In this document: piece after piece, positions 8,133 to 16,095 of the stretch
Layout: every line of letters begins with the position of its first letter
How positions within the stretch are numbered: position 1 is the first letter of the stretch
Source: CBDFKF01 sp965248765
Lineage (GTDB): Bacteria; Pseudomonadota; Alphaproteobacteria; VGEJ01
Direction of reading: 5' to 3'
Length of the DNA: 64,000 nucleotides
NCBI GenBank assembly: GCA_965248765.1
Contig: CBDFKF010000004.1
Span: forward strand, 2,852,001-2,916,000
Program-made: the position numbers and the translations under genes
Notes under the pieces: model-generated
The model's input: the letters and a program-made list of their open reading frames with translations, nothing else
Database searches by the model: none
Told to the model about the DNA's origin: nothing

Positions 8133-9057
8133 CAAATATGGCGCTCCATTGGGCGGTCGAGCCGGCGGTAATCGCGTTTTGCATTCTCTTTGCTAGTCGT
8201 TCGTATATATGCGCCGCCGTCTGTCGGTCCTTGCTGTTCGATCGACCAAGGTATTGATCGACATGTACCGACTGCCCTGTAGAATCTTTTATGGGGCTTT
8301 TCAGAAGTGACGGTATCGCCCCAAAAAACCAAAGGAGCATCTTTGATGGAGTTTGCGGTCCCTCGTACAGTCGAAAACATTTTATTGCTAGCGCTTCTAT
8401 GTGGTAGCCGGTCAAGCGAGCCGATTCCGGTAGCGTCGCGTTGACGGCTTTGGTTAGTTTAATAACAGGCACGAGTTTGCCGCCGCACTCTCTATTGTGA
8501 CGTGTCAAGGAATCGGAAAAATTTCGAGGGTTTATCTTCGACCAGGAATCATGCGTAGCTGACGGAATGTTCAGTTTCTCGCCGATCGCCTGTGCTGGAA
8601 TCATCTGTATGGTCATTCCGTCGCTGTAATTGATGGTCACAGCGAGATGACCGATCTCGATGGACCGCACATCTGCGGCCTGATCGGCTATCTCCTTTGC
8701 GAGGCGGTGTAGGACGTCGGAAGGCGTTTCGTTCTCGCCCGCTCTGCGCATTATCATCAATGTGTTGACATCACTCAATCCGTCAACATATGTGTGCTTC
8801 GCGACGGAACCGCCGAACCGAAGATCAATCCGTTCTTCAACGACCTCACGCGCCGCTTCTTCCAGCGCGTCGAGCTTTGCTGCCGTAGCGTCGGCATCTC
8901 TTCTGTTGTACTCCGCCAACAGTTCTCCGCAGAACCGATCTAGGGTCGGACCGAATGCCTCCTCCTGAAGGGCGAGTTCGGTTTCCCGTACTTTGGCTTG
9001 CAGAGCCTCTGGGCTCAGAGTCTCGAAGGTGCCTCCGGTTCCGCTGCTACCGCCCAT
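8122..9057 (-). CDS. CD-NTase (CBASS cyclic-oligonucleotide synthase-like)
   Basis: 311 residues, intact. The nucleotidyltransferase signature is at about residues 82-100: GGSVAKHTYVDGLSDVNTL. The GS and first Asp are present, but the second metal-binding carboxylate of the usual DxD reads Asn (codon AAC). The later strand reads TIQMIPA, with Gln where many relatives have a carboxylate; I cannot say whether that is normal for this clade. The C-terminal half (GKLVPVIKLTKAVNA, TGYHIEALAIKCF, IKDSTGQSVHVDQYLG) is typical of the CBASS cyclase group next to SLATT effectors. GGAGG lies 8 bases before the ATG. These enzymes make a cyclic-nucleotide alarm on phage infection. Confidence 0.85.
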   Translation of the reverse strand: MGGSSGTGGTFETLSPEALQAKVRETELALQEEAFGPTLDRFCGELLAEYNRRDADATAAKLDALEEAAREVVEERIDLRFGGSVAKHTYVDGLSDVNTLMIMRRAGENETPSDVLHRLAKEIADQAADVRSIEIGHLAVTINYSDGMTIQMIPAQAIGEKLNIPSATHDSWSKINPRNFSDSLTRHNRECGGKLVPVIKLTKAVNATLPESARLTGYHIEALAIKCFRLYEGPQTPSKMLLWFFGAIPSLLKSPIKDSTGQSVHVDQYLGRSNSKDRQTAAHIYERLAKRMQNAITAGSTAQWSAIFGDL

Positions 9058-9081
9058 GGCTTATCCTCCGTCCGTGTAGCA

Positions 9082-10142
9082 CTAGTTGTAGAGGTCCGCG
9101 CAAAGTGTTTCCCAAGTCTCTTGGAATAGTCCTGCATGATGCCTGAACGTATTGAAGTCTCGCGTGGCGACGAAGCGGCTCAGCTCGTTTTGCATCTCAA
9201 TCATCCAGTAATATTTACTGTTCCAGGTAATGCCGTCGACCTGATCGTCCGGAGTTCGAACACCCATCGCAATGTACCAAAATTGTGTTTATAGACTGTG
9301 TGCCCTCCGTGAAATGCGTATCTGAGCCATGTCAATCCGTCAAATATCTCTGCACCCGCGAGAAAATAGAGAACCGTCGTGATAGTATCCAAACTGCCAA
9401 AAATGTGAATGGGAACATCATGTCCCGAATCCCTAAGGGCAATACGGAGCCGCGCGATGTTCAACATCCTCTCAAAGGTTGATAGGCCAAGCTCTTTCTC
9501 CGTCAAACCGATCACCTGAAACGTGGTTAGAGCTGCAGCCCGATTTATGATGCCTTCGATATCCACATATGAGACGCTGGAGCTGGTCGGTTTGAATAAG
9601 ATTTCTCGACCGGCGCCGTTATGTTGCTCATAAAGTTCGTCGGCGCAACGAATTTGTGCATCCACGTCCACACGCGATCGTGGGTGATGGAACGTAACCG
9701 CGATCGTTGGTAAACTAAAATCCCACTATCTGAGTACTCGCCTGTGAAAGGCCTGATTCCAGCGCTTAGGTCGAAATGCACCTTTGCCGGGATCGGACAA
9801 ATCCGTGGCGTGAGATGCCTCGTATCCACCACTATCGAGAAACACTAAGGACGGAAAAGAGAGGCGCTTTGGAGCGAATCCGTAGTGTACGTCGTACGCA
9901 CTAATGAGAACTGGCCCGGTCACGATCTCCGAGATATACCTCAAGATTTGTCTCACGTTTGCGGATCGGGACGCCTTGCTCGAAAGTGACGGTAGAAGTA
10001 GAGGCGTCAACTGCCGGGCACGCCGTGCGCTGAGGATAGGCAGATCGCGCCCAACACGAACGTCGAACGGCTCTGGCAATAGTGACGCGGCGCCTAGGCG
10101 GGCAAGAGCCCCAATCGACGATCGCGTTCTCTCAGCCACCAT
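9082..10142 (-). pseudogene. TGT-like (Cap10-type) protein, nonsense plus frameshift
   Basis: Reads from ATG 10142 through LVFLDSGGYEASH, matching the TGT DSGG(F/Y)Q active-site loop. It stops at TAG 9726-9728 and continues in the same frame (WDFSLPTIAVTFHHP) to PIHIFGSLDTITTVLYFLAG and AEIFDGLTWLR, matching the TGT nucleophile region (MFDCVLPTR). A frameshift near 9270-9300 then moves the C-terminus (GVRTPDDQVDGITW) to another frame ending at 9082. Both catalytic Asp positions survive. No zinc-binding Cys cluster is seen. TGT-like Cap10 is a hallmark of type IV CBASS. The 5' end overlaps the transporter gene by 49 bases; a later start is possible. Confidence 0.75.
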
Positions 10143-10666
10143 ATGATAGGGATCGCGAGTATCACCATCCAGAGCTTTCCAATGATTTGACCCGACAAAA
10201 AGTCCAAGCTGCCGAACGCGAGCTGAAGGAATATCAGACTGTCCGCGACAAGCCCGACAATCCCGCTCGCCACCACGGCGAGAATCAGTCGGCGTCGGTG
10301 CAGCGGCGTGTAGACACCCAAGTCTGCAAGTTCAGAGAGGAGGAATGCGGTCGCCGATGCTATGACAAGCGCGGCCGGTGCCAGGGCGGCGGACAACGCA
10401 GCGCCGGCTAAGACAGCGATTACAGCCCACCAAATGCCGAGGCGACGCTGCACTAGATCGCGAAGGACCAAAGCCAGCCCAATCATCAGTACACCGCTCG
10501 GGGCCATGACACCCGGCGCAACGGGTATGAGACATGGGCCGTCGGGGACACAAACCACGCCAGCATTGCCAATCAACCAGTTGGCGGCGGGGATGCAGAG
10601 GCCAAACCCGACTAGAAAGAATACGCCTTCTTTCTTTCGGCGGGCGGCGACGCGCGCGTCATCCAT
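10094..10666 (-). CDS. VUT-family (YhhQ-like) queuosine-precursor-type transporter
   Basis: 190 residues from ATG 10666, which has GGAGG six bases upstream. Six or so hydrophobic segments. The APSGVLMIGLALVLRD, LLSELADLGVYTPL and ADSLIFLQLAFG blocks are those of VUT-family membrane proteins, whose characterised member YhhQ imports the 7-deazaguanines preQ0 and preQ1. It is the first gene of the island operon and overlaps the TGT-like gene. This suggests it supplied the modified base to that enzyme in place of the QueC-like protein usual in type IV CBASS (inference). The frame is intact. Its base composition is less AT-rich than the rest of the island. Confidence 0.75.
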   Translation of the reverse strand: MDDARVAARRKKEGVFFLVGFGLCIPAANWLIGNAGVVCVPDGPCLIPVAPGVMAPSGVLMIGLALVLRDLVQRRLGIWWAVIAVLAGAALSAALAPAALVIASATAFLLSELADLGVYTPLHRRRLILAVVASGIVGLVADSLIFLQLAFGSLDFLSGQIIGKLWMVILAIPIIWWLRERDRRLGLLPA

Positions 10667-10806
10667 GAACTGCCTCCGGAGCAATTCGTAGATCGCCTAC
10701 ACTGGGTGCGGAACCTCGCGCAACTCGCGCCCAACGCCGCACGCTCAGCCGCGTGCCAGTTGCAGGCGACTCCGGGCCATTGGTGCCAGGCGGCCCCGAG
10801 GCTCTG

Positions 10807-10872
10807 CAGTTGGGAGAGCGCGACGTTCGCAATGTCGAGGTCAGGGGTTCGATTCCCCTCGGCTCCACCAAT
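10807..10872 (+). repeat. Attachment repeat (attR): 3' fragment of tRNA-Ala
   Basis: 66 bases identical to 6729-6794: most of the D loop, anticodon arm, T arm and acceptor 3' strand with CCA of tRNA-Ala(CGC). The 5' acceptor strand and D-stem 5' half are missing, so this is not a functional tRNA. Around it, 10685-10806 and 10873-11037 hold no gene; a CCGCC-TCG-GGGCGG hairpin follows the fragment and probably derives from the tRNA terminator. Confidence 0.9.
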
Positions 10873-11037
10873 CCCTCACCAACAGGACCCGCCCGCCTCG
10901 GGGCGGACACGGTGTTAGGCACTCTTGTGCCGCCGCCGTCTCGCGCCCTACCAGGGGGCCCGGATTGTTGTATCATGGCGAATCAGTCTGCTTTTTAGTT
11001 TGGTTTAGCTCAGCAATGGTCGATCAGGGAGGAACCA

Positions 11038-12438
11038 ATGGCCATAGGAGCGGAAGAAGTCTATTGCAAGACAATGGAGACAGTCCGCCGCCACAAGATG
11101 ACTCGGCGGCGTTTCATACAGACCTCGGCAACGGCGCTCGGGACCGCTGCCGCCGTGAATTTCGTACCCAAGCAGGTGCGCGCTGACGTCAGCGGCACGG
11201 TCACGCACTTCGCGCCCGCGGGCAAGCGGCTCGAGTCGACGCTGCGCGCGGTGTTGCCGCTGTTCAACAAAGTTTATCCCAACGTCACGGTCGAGATTCC
11301 CTCGTTGCCGGTCGGTGAGGCGATCCCTCAGACCCAGATCTACATGAGTCAGAAGAGCGATAGCTTCGATGCCATCACCGGCGAGCACGGCCAGTTCATG
11401 GCGCTCGATGCTGTCGGCGCGCTCACCGATCTCCTGCCGTTCCTCGAGCAGGATCAGGCGTGGTACGACGATTACAAGAAGGACATCAACCAGCAGTACC
11501 GTTACATGTGGAACATCCCGGACGGCCCTGCGCGCGATGAGGGCGGCCCCGGCTATGTCTCTGCACTGGCGCCGGACGGCAACGCCAACATGACGTTCTA
11601 CCGGCGCGATATCTTCGAGAAGAGAGGCCTCAAGGTGCCGGAGACCTGGGATGATGTGGTTCCGGTTATGAAGGAACTGCACGATCCCGACAACGGGGTC
11701 TATGGCTACTGCGCGGCAATGGCGCGCAGCTTCTGGGCTGGCTTTGAGTTCTACGCGATGCTGCGCTCGTGGGGCGGCGACTATTTCGCCGACTGGCAGA
11801 ACGGGGACTTCACGGTCACCTTGGACACCGAGGTGGCCCATAGGGCACTGACGACACTGTGCTCGTTCCAGCCGTATCAGCACCCCATCACCGCCAATGG
11901 CGATGAGGACCAGGTCAACGCTGCCTTCGCCAATGGCAGCGCGGTCTATGGCCCGCTGACGTGGGGTACCGCGGTGCTCAACGATCCGACCTATACGGAC
12001 TTCCATGAGGACTGGCATCAGGCGCTGCCGCCGCGGGGGACGACGCCGGAGTCGGATCACCGGCCGCTCACCGGCGGTTGGGGACTGTTCATCCCGACGT
12101 GGGCGACCAACAAGGAAGCCTCATTCGAGTGGATCAAGTTCGTGAATTCGCCCGATGAGGAGATCATCGATGCCATCGTTCAGGTCGGCGGACAGTGTTC
12201 GAGGACCTCGGCGCTCGAACGCTGGCGTGACCGGAAGCCGTTCTTCGATGGCCTGTTGAAGGCCTACCAGAAGGCCGTGCACCTGGCACCCTCGATTCCT
12301 GAGGCCTATGCCCACTTGGGCGCGGTCGGCGAGGAAGTCGCGGATGTCTGCAACGACATCCAGGATGTCGACACCGCGCTCAAGAATATGCACAAGCGCG
12401 TGCAGCGCGCGATGGAGGACTCGGGCTACTACGACTGA
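11038..12438 (+). CDS. Tat-exported ABC solute-binding protein (family 1), paralogue 1
   Basis: 466 residues, periplasmic sugar-type extracellular solute-binding protein. A twin-arginine signal (TRRRFIQTSATALGTAAAV) sits near residues 21-40 after an unusually long n-region, so an internal start is possible, but ATG 11038 has an excellent GGGAGG site. About 40-50% similar by eye to the second binding protein at 16096-17529, with shared blocks such as DGNANMTFYRRD, KELHDPDNGVYGY, YANGSAVYGP-type and HPLTGGWG-type motifs. The permeases lie 5 kb downstream. Ligand unknown. A strong terminator follows. Confidence 0.88.
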   Translation: MAIGAEEVYCKTMETVRRHKMTRRRFIQTSATALGTAAAVNFVPKQVRADVSGTVTHFAPAGKRLESTLRAVLPLFNKVYPNVTVEIPSLPVGEAIPQTQIYMSQKSDSFDAITGEHGQFMALDAVGALTDLLPFLEQDQAWYDDYKKDINQQYRYMWNIPDGPARDEGGPGYVSALAPDGNANMTFYRRDIFEKRGLKVPETWDDVVPVMKELHDPDNGVYGYCAAMARSFWAGFEFYAMLRSWGGDYFADWQNGDFTVTLDTEVAHRALTTLCSFQPYQHPITANGDEDQVNAAFANGSAVYGPLTWGTAVLNDPTYTDFHEDWHQALPPRGTTPESDHRPLTGGWGLFIPTWATNKEASFEWIKFVNSPDEEIIDAIVQVGGQCSRTSALERWRDRKPFFDGLLKAYQKAVHLAPSIPEAYAHLGAVGEEVADVCNDIQDVDTALKNMHKRVQRAMEDSGYYD

Positions 12439-12471
12439 TCTGAAAGCCATCAGCACCGACTTCAGATACCA

Positions 12472-12505
12472 GCGGCGGCTCCCTCGGAGCCGCCGCATTC
12501 TTTTG
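12472..12505. terminator. Intrinsic terminator between convergent genes
   Basis: An 11-bp perfect stem GCGGCGGCTCC / GGAGCCGCCGC with a CTC loop (12472-12496) is followed by ATTCTTTTG. It ends the solute-binding gene and could also act on the convergent MetE-like gene. Confidence 0.85.
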
Positions 12506-12529
12506 CTTTAGCGCCAGTGCCAGGGGCGG

Positions 12530-13705
12530 TCAGCCCCAGAGCTGTCCGGTCGCGATATCCGCGCCCTCCTTGAGTGCGCCCATCTTCGCCCAGCACACAT
12601 CCTCGGCGACGATGGATGAGCCGGCGAAGGTCGAGAAGCCGCAGTCCGTCCCGGCGATGACCTGGCTCTTATCGCCCACTACCTCGACCACCTGGCAGAT
12701 GCGGTCCGCCACTACCTCGGGATGCTCGAGGTAGTTTGTGGTGACGTCGATGACGCCGGCGATCAGAAGCATGGACGCCGGCAGCGGGTGCCGCACAAAC
12801 GCCCGGTACTCGTGCTGATGACGCGGGTTGGCAAGCGCGATGCACAGAGCGCCCACGCGCGCTTCGTAAAGGAGCGGCAGGATCTCTTCGAGCGGCACAT
12901 CGCCTGAGTGCGGTCCCTCGTAGTTACCCCAGCAGACATGCAGCCGCACCCGCTCGGGCGGGATGTCGGCGACCGCCTGATTGATGGCACCGATGTGGCG
13001 CGCAACACCTTCGATGAAGTCCGCGTGCGTTCGATTCTGGAAATAGAGCTGGCGCTCGAGTGCGAGGTCGGGTGCATCGATCTGAAGAACGAACCCGCGG
13101 GCGTGGATGAAGTCGTACTCCTTCTTAAGCTCACGCGCCGCGGCCGTGAGGTAGTCCTGTTCGCTCGGGTAGTGGGCGTTCAACAGCGTGCAGGTCATGT
13201 TGCCGGGCGAGACTGCGGTCATGAAGGTCTCCGCGAACTTCGCTTGCTGCCGAGCGAGCGCCGCGGCGAAGGCATCGCATTCGGCCGTCACCTCCGTCAT
13301 TTCATCGTCATAGTGCAGATCGGCGACCGCCTGCGGCGCGTTCCACTTCTTGGCGCTTTTCGACGTCGTCGCGTGGTAGCGATGGAGATAAAGCGCGCGG
13401 TATTGCGGGAAGCGGAGGAAGTCGATGATGTCGTTGCGATGCGATTCGCCGCCGAAGCCCGACATCCGGTCCTCGACGTAGGTCGAGAAGCCGATCCGCG
13501 GCACCTCGCCGTCGTTGCCGATATCCACCCCGCTTTCGAGCTGCCGTGCGATCAGGCGATCCATATCGGCCCCGATCGCCCGTGCGAGCGCCTCCCCATC
13601 GACGGCACGCCCCTGTTCCCGGTCGATCAGCAGCTCGGCAAGTGCCGGATCGCGGATCAAGCTGCCGGCATGGGTGGTCAGAATGCGCTCGGTGCTGCGC
13701 TGCAT
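12530..13705 (-). CDS. MetE C-terminal-like (cobalamin-independent methionine synthase family) protein
   Basis: 391 residues, one UROD/MetE-like TIM barrel. Zinc-site motifs are visible: HVCWGNYEGPHSGD (His and Cys) and GTDCGFSTFAG (Cys). It lacks the MetE N-terminal domain, so it is one of the short paralogues often next to catabolic genes and probably a thiol- or N-methyltransferase of unknown substrate. Start at ATG 13705 with GGGAGGAGC just upstream; 14 more in-frame codons upstream look non-coding. Divergent from the GMC gene. Confidence 0.8.
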   Translation of the reverse strand: MQRSTERILTTHAGSLIRDPALAELLIDREQGRAVDGEALARAIGADMDRLIARQLESGVDIGNDGEVPRIGFSTYVEDRMSGFGGESHRNDIIDFLRFPQYRALYLHRYHATTSKSAKKWNAPQAVADLHYDDEMTEVTAECDAFAAALARQQAKFAETFMTAVSPGNMTCTLLNAHYPSEQDYLTAAARELKKEYDFIHARGFVLQIDAPDLALERQLYFQNRTHADFIEGVARHIGAINQAVADIPPERVRLHVCWGNYEGPHSGDVPLEEILPLLYEARVGALCIALANPRHQHEYRAFVRHPLPASMLLIAGVIDVTTNYLEHPEVVADRICQVVEVVGDKSQVIAGTDCGFSTFAGSSIVAEDVCWAKMGALKEGADIATGQLWG

Positions 13706-13842
13706 GGTCGCTCCTCCCGTCGGCCACGTTTGGTGTTCACACCCCACGCCATCGTAGCAACTTCCCGCCGGAATCGCCGCTCCTGGCCCCTGACGCGATC
13801 GGCCACTAGACTTCCCGTTGCGGTGGCGAAGGGGAGGGCGCT

Positions 13843-15450
13843 GTGACCACCTACGACGATTTCGACGCCGACCTCGCGACGGTGATCTTTGAGCATGATG
13901 ACGACACGGTTGTCGTCGTCATCGGTTCGGGACCCGGCGGCGCCACCGTCGCCAACGAGCTGTGCCAAAAGGGCATCAACGTCGTGATGTTCGAGGCCGG
14001 CAAGCGCTACAAGCTCTCGGACTTCGAGAACGATCCCCTCTACATGGAGGATCTCTGGTCCTGGAAAGACCGGCGCACCACCTCGGGCAACCATCCGCTC
14101 GTCAGCGACTGGCCGGACTCCCCGGGCGTTCAGGTCAAGGCGGTCGGCGGCTGCTCTGTCCACTGGGTGGGCAACGCACCCCGCATTCACCCCCACGAGT
14201 TTAAGGCGCTGTCGACCTACGGGCCGATCGCGGGTGCCAACCTCATGGACTGGCCGATCGACTACGAAGAGATGGAGCCGTTCTATGTGCCGGCCGAGGA
14301 CAGGCTCGGCGTCTCGGGCAGTGCCGGCATCCCCGAAATGCGGCCGACCAACAGCACCAAGATGCTGCGGGCCGCGGCCAAGCGTTTCGGTTACACGCGC
14401 TACAACAACGGGCGGGTCGCGGTGAACCAGTTCCCGCGCGATGGGCGCAACGGCTGCGATGAGATCGGCTTCTGCATGTCGGGCTGCAAGTCCGGCGCGA
14501 AGTGGTCGACGCTATATACCGAGATCCCTCGTGCCGAGGAGACCGGGCGGCTTGAGCTCCGCACCGAAGCGATGGTGCTCAAGGTCGAGCACAACGATGT
14601 CGGTCGGGTGAGCGGCGTCGTCTATGCCGACAAGGACGGCGCGCACCACCGGCAGAAGGCGCGCCTTGTGTGCATCGCCGGCAACTCGATCGAGACCCCC
14701 CGCCTTCTCCTCAATTCCGAATCAGCCCGCTTCCCTGACGGTCTCGCCAACTCCTCAGGCGCTGCCGGCAAGCATCACATGATGCATGTGAATGCGCAGG
14801 TATTCGGCATCTTCGAACAGCCGGTGAATTTCCACCGCGGCCGCGTCGGCGCCGGCTCGATCGAGGACGAGACGGTGTTCGATCCGAGCCGTGGCTTCGC
14901 CGGCGGCTACTACTTCCATGCCATGGGTGGCATTGCGCTCCCGGGTCTTGCCGCCATTCTCGCGCCCGGTGGGTGGGGGCGCGGGGTGGCCGCGCTGGTC
15001 GAGGACTACACCCACATGGGCGGCATGTTCGTCCTCGGCGAAGACCTGCCCCAGGAGAACAACCGCATCACCCTGCACCCCACCGAGAAAGACCACTATG
15101 GGCTGCCGATCCCGCACATCAATATCGATGAGCACGCCAACGACATTGCCATGAAGAACCACGCCTACAAGCAGGGGCGCGCGCTGCTCTCGACGCTCGG
15201 CGCCAAGACCATCCTCGATGCGCCGATGCTCCCCTCATCCCACAACATGGGAACCAGCCGCATGGCCGATAACCCCCGCGACGGCGTCGTCAACCGCTGG
15301 GGGCAGAGCCATGACCTCGCCAACCTGTTCATCTCGGACGGTAGCCAGTTCACGACGAGCGGCGCCGCCAACCCGACGCTCACCATCGTTGCGCTCGCTA
15401 TCCGCCAGGCCAAGTACATCGCCGAGGCGATGCGCGGCAACGAGCTCTAG
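13843..15450 (+). CDS. GMC family FAD-dependent oxidoreductase
   Basis: 535 residues. FAD-binding GSGPGGATVANEL at about residues 28-40, substrate-domain GCKSGAKW segment, C-terminal catalytic SHNMGTSRMA and the closing AANPTLTIVALAIRQAKYIAE block. GMC enzymes oxidise alcohols or sugars (choline, glucose, gluconate). With the sugar-type transporter around it, a polyol or sugar substrate is plausible. GTG start at 13843 preceded by AAGGGGAGGG. Confidence 0.9.
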   Translation: MTTYDDFDADLATVIFEHDDDTVVVVIGSGPGGATVANELCQKGINVVMFEAGKRYKLSDFENDPLYMEDLWSWKDRRTTSGNHPLVSDWPDSPGVQVKAVGGCSVHWVGNAPRIHPHEFKALSTYGPIAGANLMDWPIDYEEMEPFYVPAEDRLGVSGSAGIPEMRPTNSTKMLRAAAKRFGYTRYNNGRVAVNQFPRDGRNGCDEIGFCMSGCKSGAKWSTLYTEIPRAEETGRLELRTEAMVLKVEHNDVGRVSGVVYADKDGAHHRQKARLVCIAGNSIETPRLLLNSESARFPDGLANSSGAAGKHHMMHVNAQVFGIFEQPVNFHRGRVGAGSIEDETVFDPSRGFAGGYYFHAMGGIALPGLAAILAPGGWGRGVAALVEDYTHMGGMFVLGEDLPQENNRITLHPTEKDHYGLPIPHINIDEHANDIAMKNHAYKQGRALLSTLGAKTILDAPMLPSSHNMGTSRMADNPRDGVVNRWGQSHDLANLFISDGSQFTTSGAANPTLTIVALAIRQAKYIAEAMRGNEL

Positions 15451-15471
15451 CCCGCGAGCGACCTGGCGCCG

Positions 15472-15954
15472 CTACTCGGCGGTCGTCTCCCCCTGCCAGC
15501 CTTTGACGTCGATCTCGACGTCCAGCGCCTGGAATGCCGCCGAGATGAACTGGACGTTTTCCTGCCAGCTCTGCGAGCCGCTGACGCCGATGCCGCCGAT
15601 CAGCTCGCCGTCGACGACGATCGGATAGCCGCCACCGAGGATGGTGAATCCCTCGACCACCGGGATGCTGTGTAGCGACTGCGGATCGTCTTGGATATTC
15701 GAGTAAAGCTCGTGGGTGGGCGTCTCCAGGCCGACCGCGCTCCGCGCCTTGGTGATCGCTAACGTGGCACCGGTCAGGAACGAGTGGTCCGGGCGCCGAT
15801 AGGACTTCAGATTGCCGCCCTCATCGACCACGCAGACCACCGGTCGGCGGTCGAGCTTGGCCGCCTCCTCGGCGACCTTGGCGATCAGCCGCTCGGCAAA
15901 TTCGATGGAGATCGAGTTCTTTCTGAAGGTCTTGGCAACGGTCGTTTCAGCCAT
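15472..15954 (-). CDS. HbpS/GlcG-like (DUF336) protein
   Basis: 160 residues of the heme-binding/GlcG family: VVDEGGNLKSYRRPD, the TGATLAITKARSAVG helix, GGGYPIVVDGELIGGIGVSG. Members bind heme or accompany glycolate/diol catabolism genes; the role here is unknown. A GGGGAG site precedes ATG 15954. It lies convergent to the GMC gene and divergent from the second binding-protein gene. Confidence 0.87.
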   Translation of the reverse strand: MAETTVAKTFRKNSISIEFAERLIAKVAEEAAKLDRRPVVCVVDEGGNLKSYRRPDHSFLTGATLAITKARSAVGLETPTHELYSNIQDDPQSLHSIPVVEGFTILGGGYPIVVDGELIGGIGVSGSQSWQENVQFISAAFQALDVEIDVKGWQGETTAE

Positions 15955-16095
15955 TGGTTCTCCCCTTTTCTTGATCGGTTTATTTGAGCGCCCGGGGCGC
16001 TTGCTTGACTCGCCTAGACCCCCAAACTAGCGTGCGCGGGGGTTGTTACCCAGTGCTTTGACGTGCTTTCAGGTTTGGAAGTCAGGGAGGAAATC

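Larger units (their letters stand above)
6729..10872. mobile_element. 4.1-kb tRNA-Ala genomic island with decayed CBASS-like operon
   Basis: Bounded by the 66-bp direct repeats. Base composition between about 6.9 and 10.1 kb is clearly richer in A and T than the flanks. All recognisable genes are on the minus strand with overlaps or short gaps: VUT transporter, TGT-like, CD-NTase, SLATT-like, HhH glycosylase-like. No integrase is visible, so the element is either a mobilised cargo remnant or has lost its recombinase by deletion. Bases 6795-6860 hold only a small hairpin (CGCTC-TTTC-GAGCG). Confidence 0.85.

Noticed and set aside
10807..10870. A second complete tRNA-Ala gene
   Set aside because: The 5' acceptor strand and the first half of the D stem are missing; it is a 3' fragment from integration.
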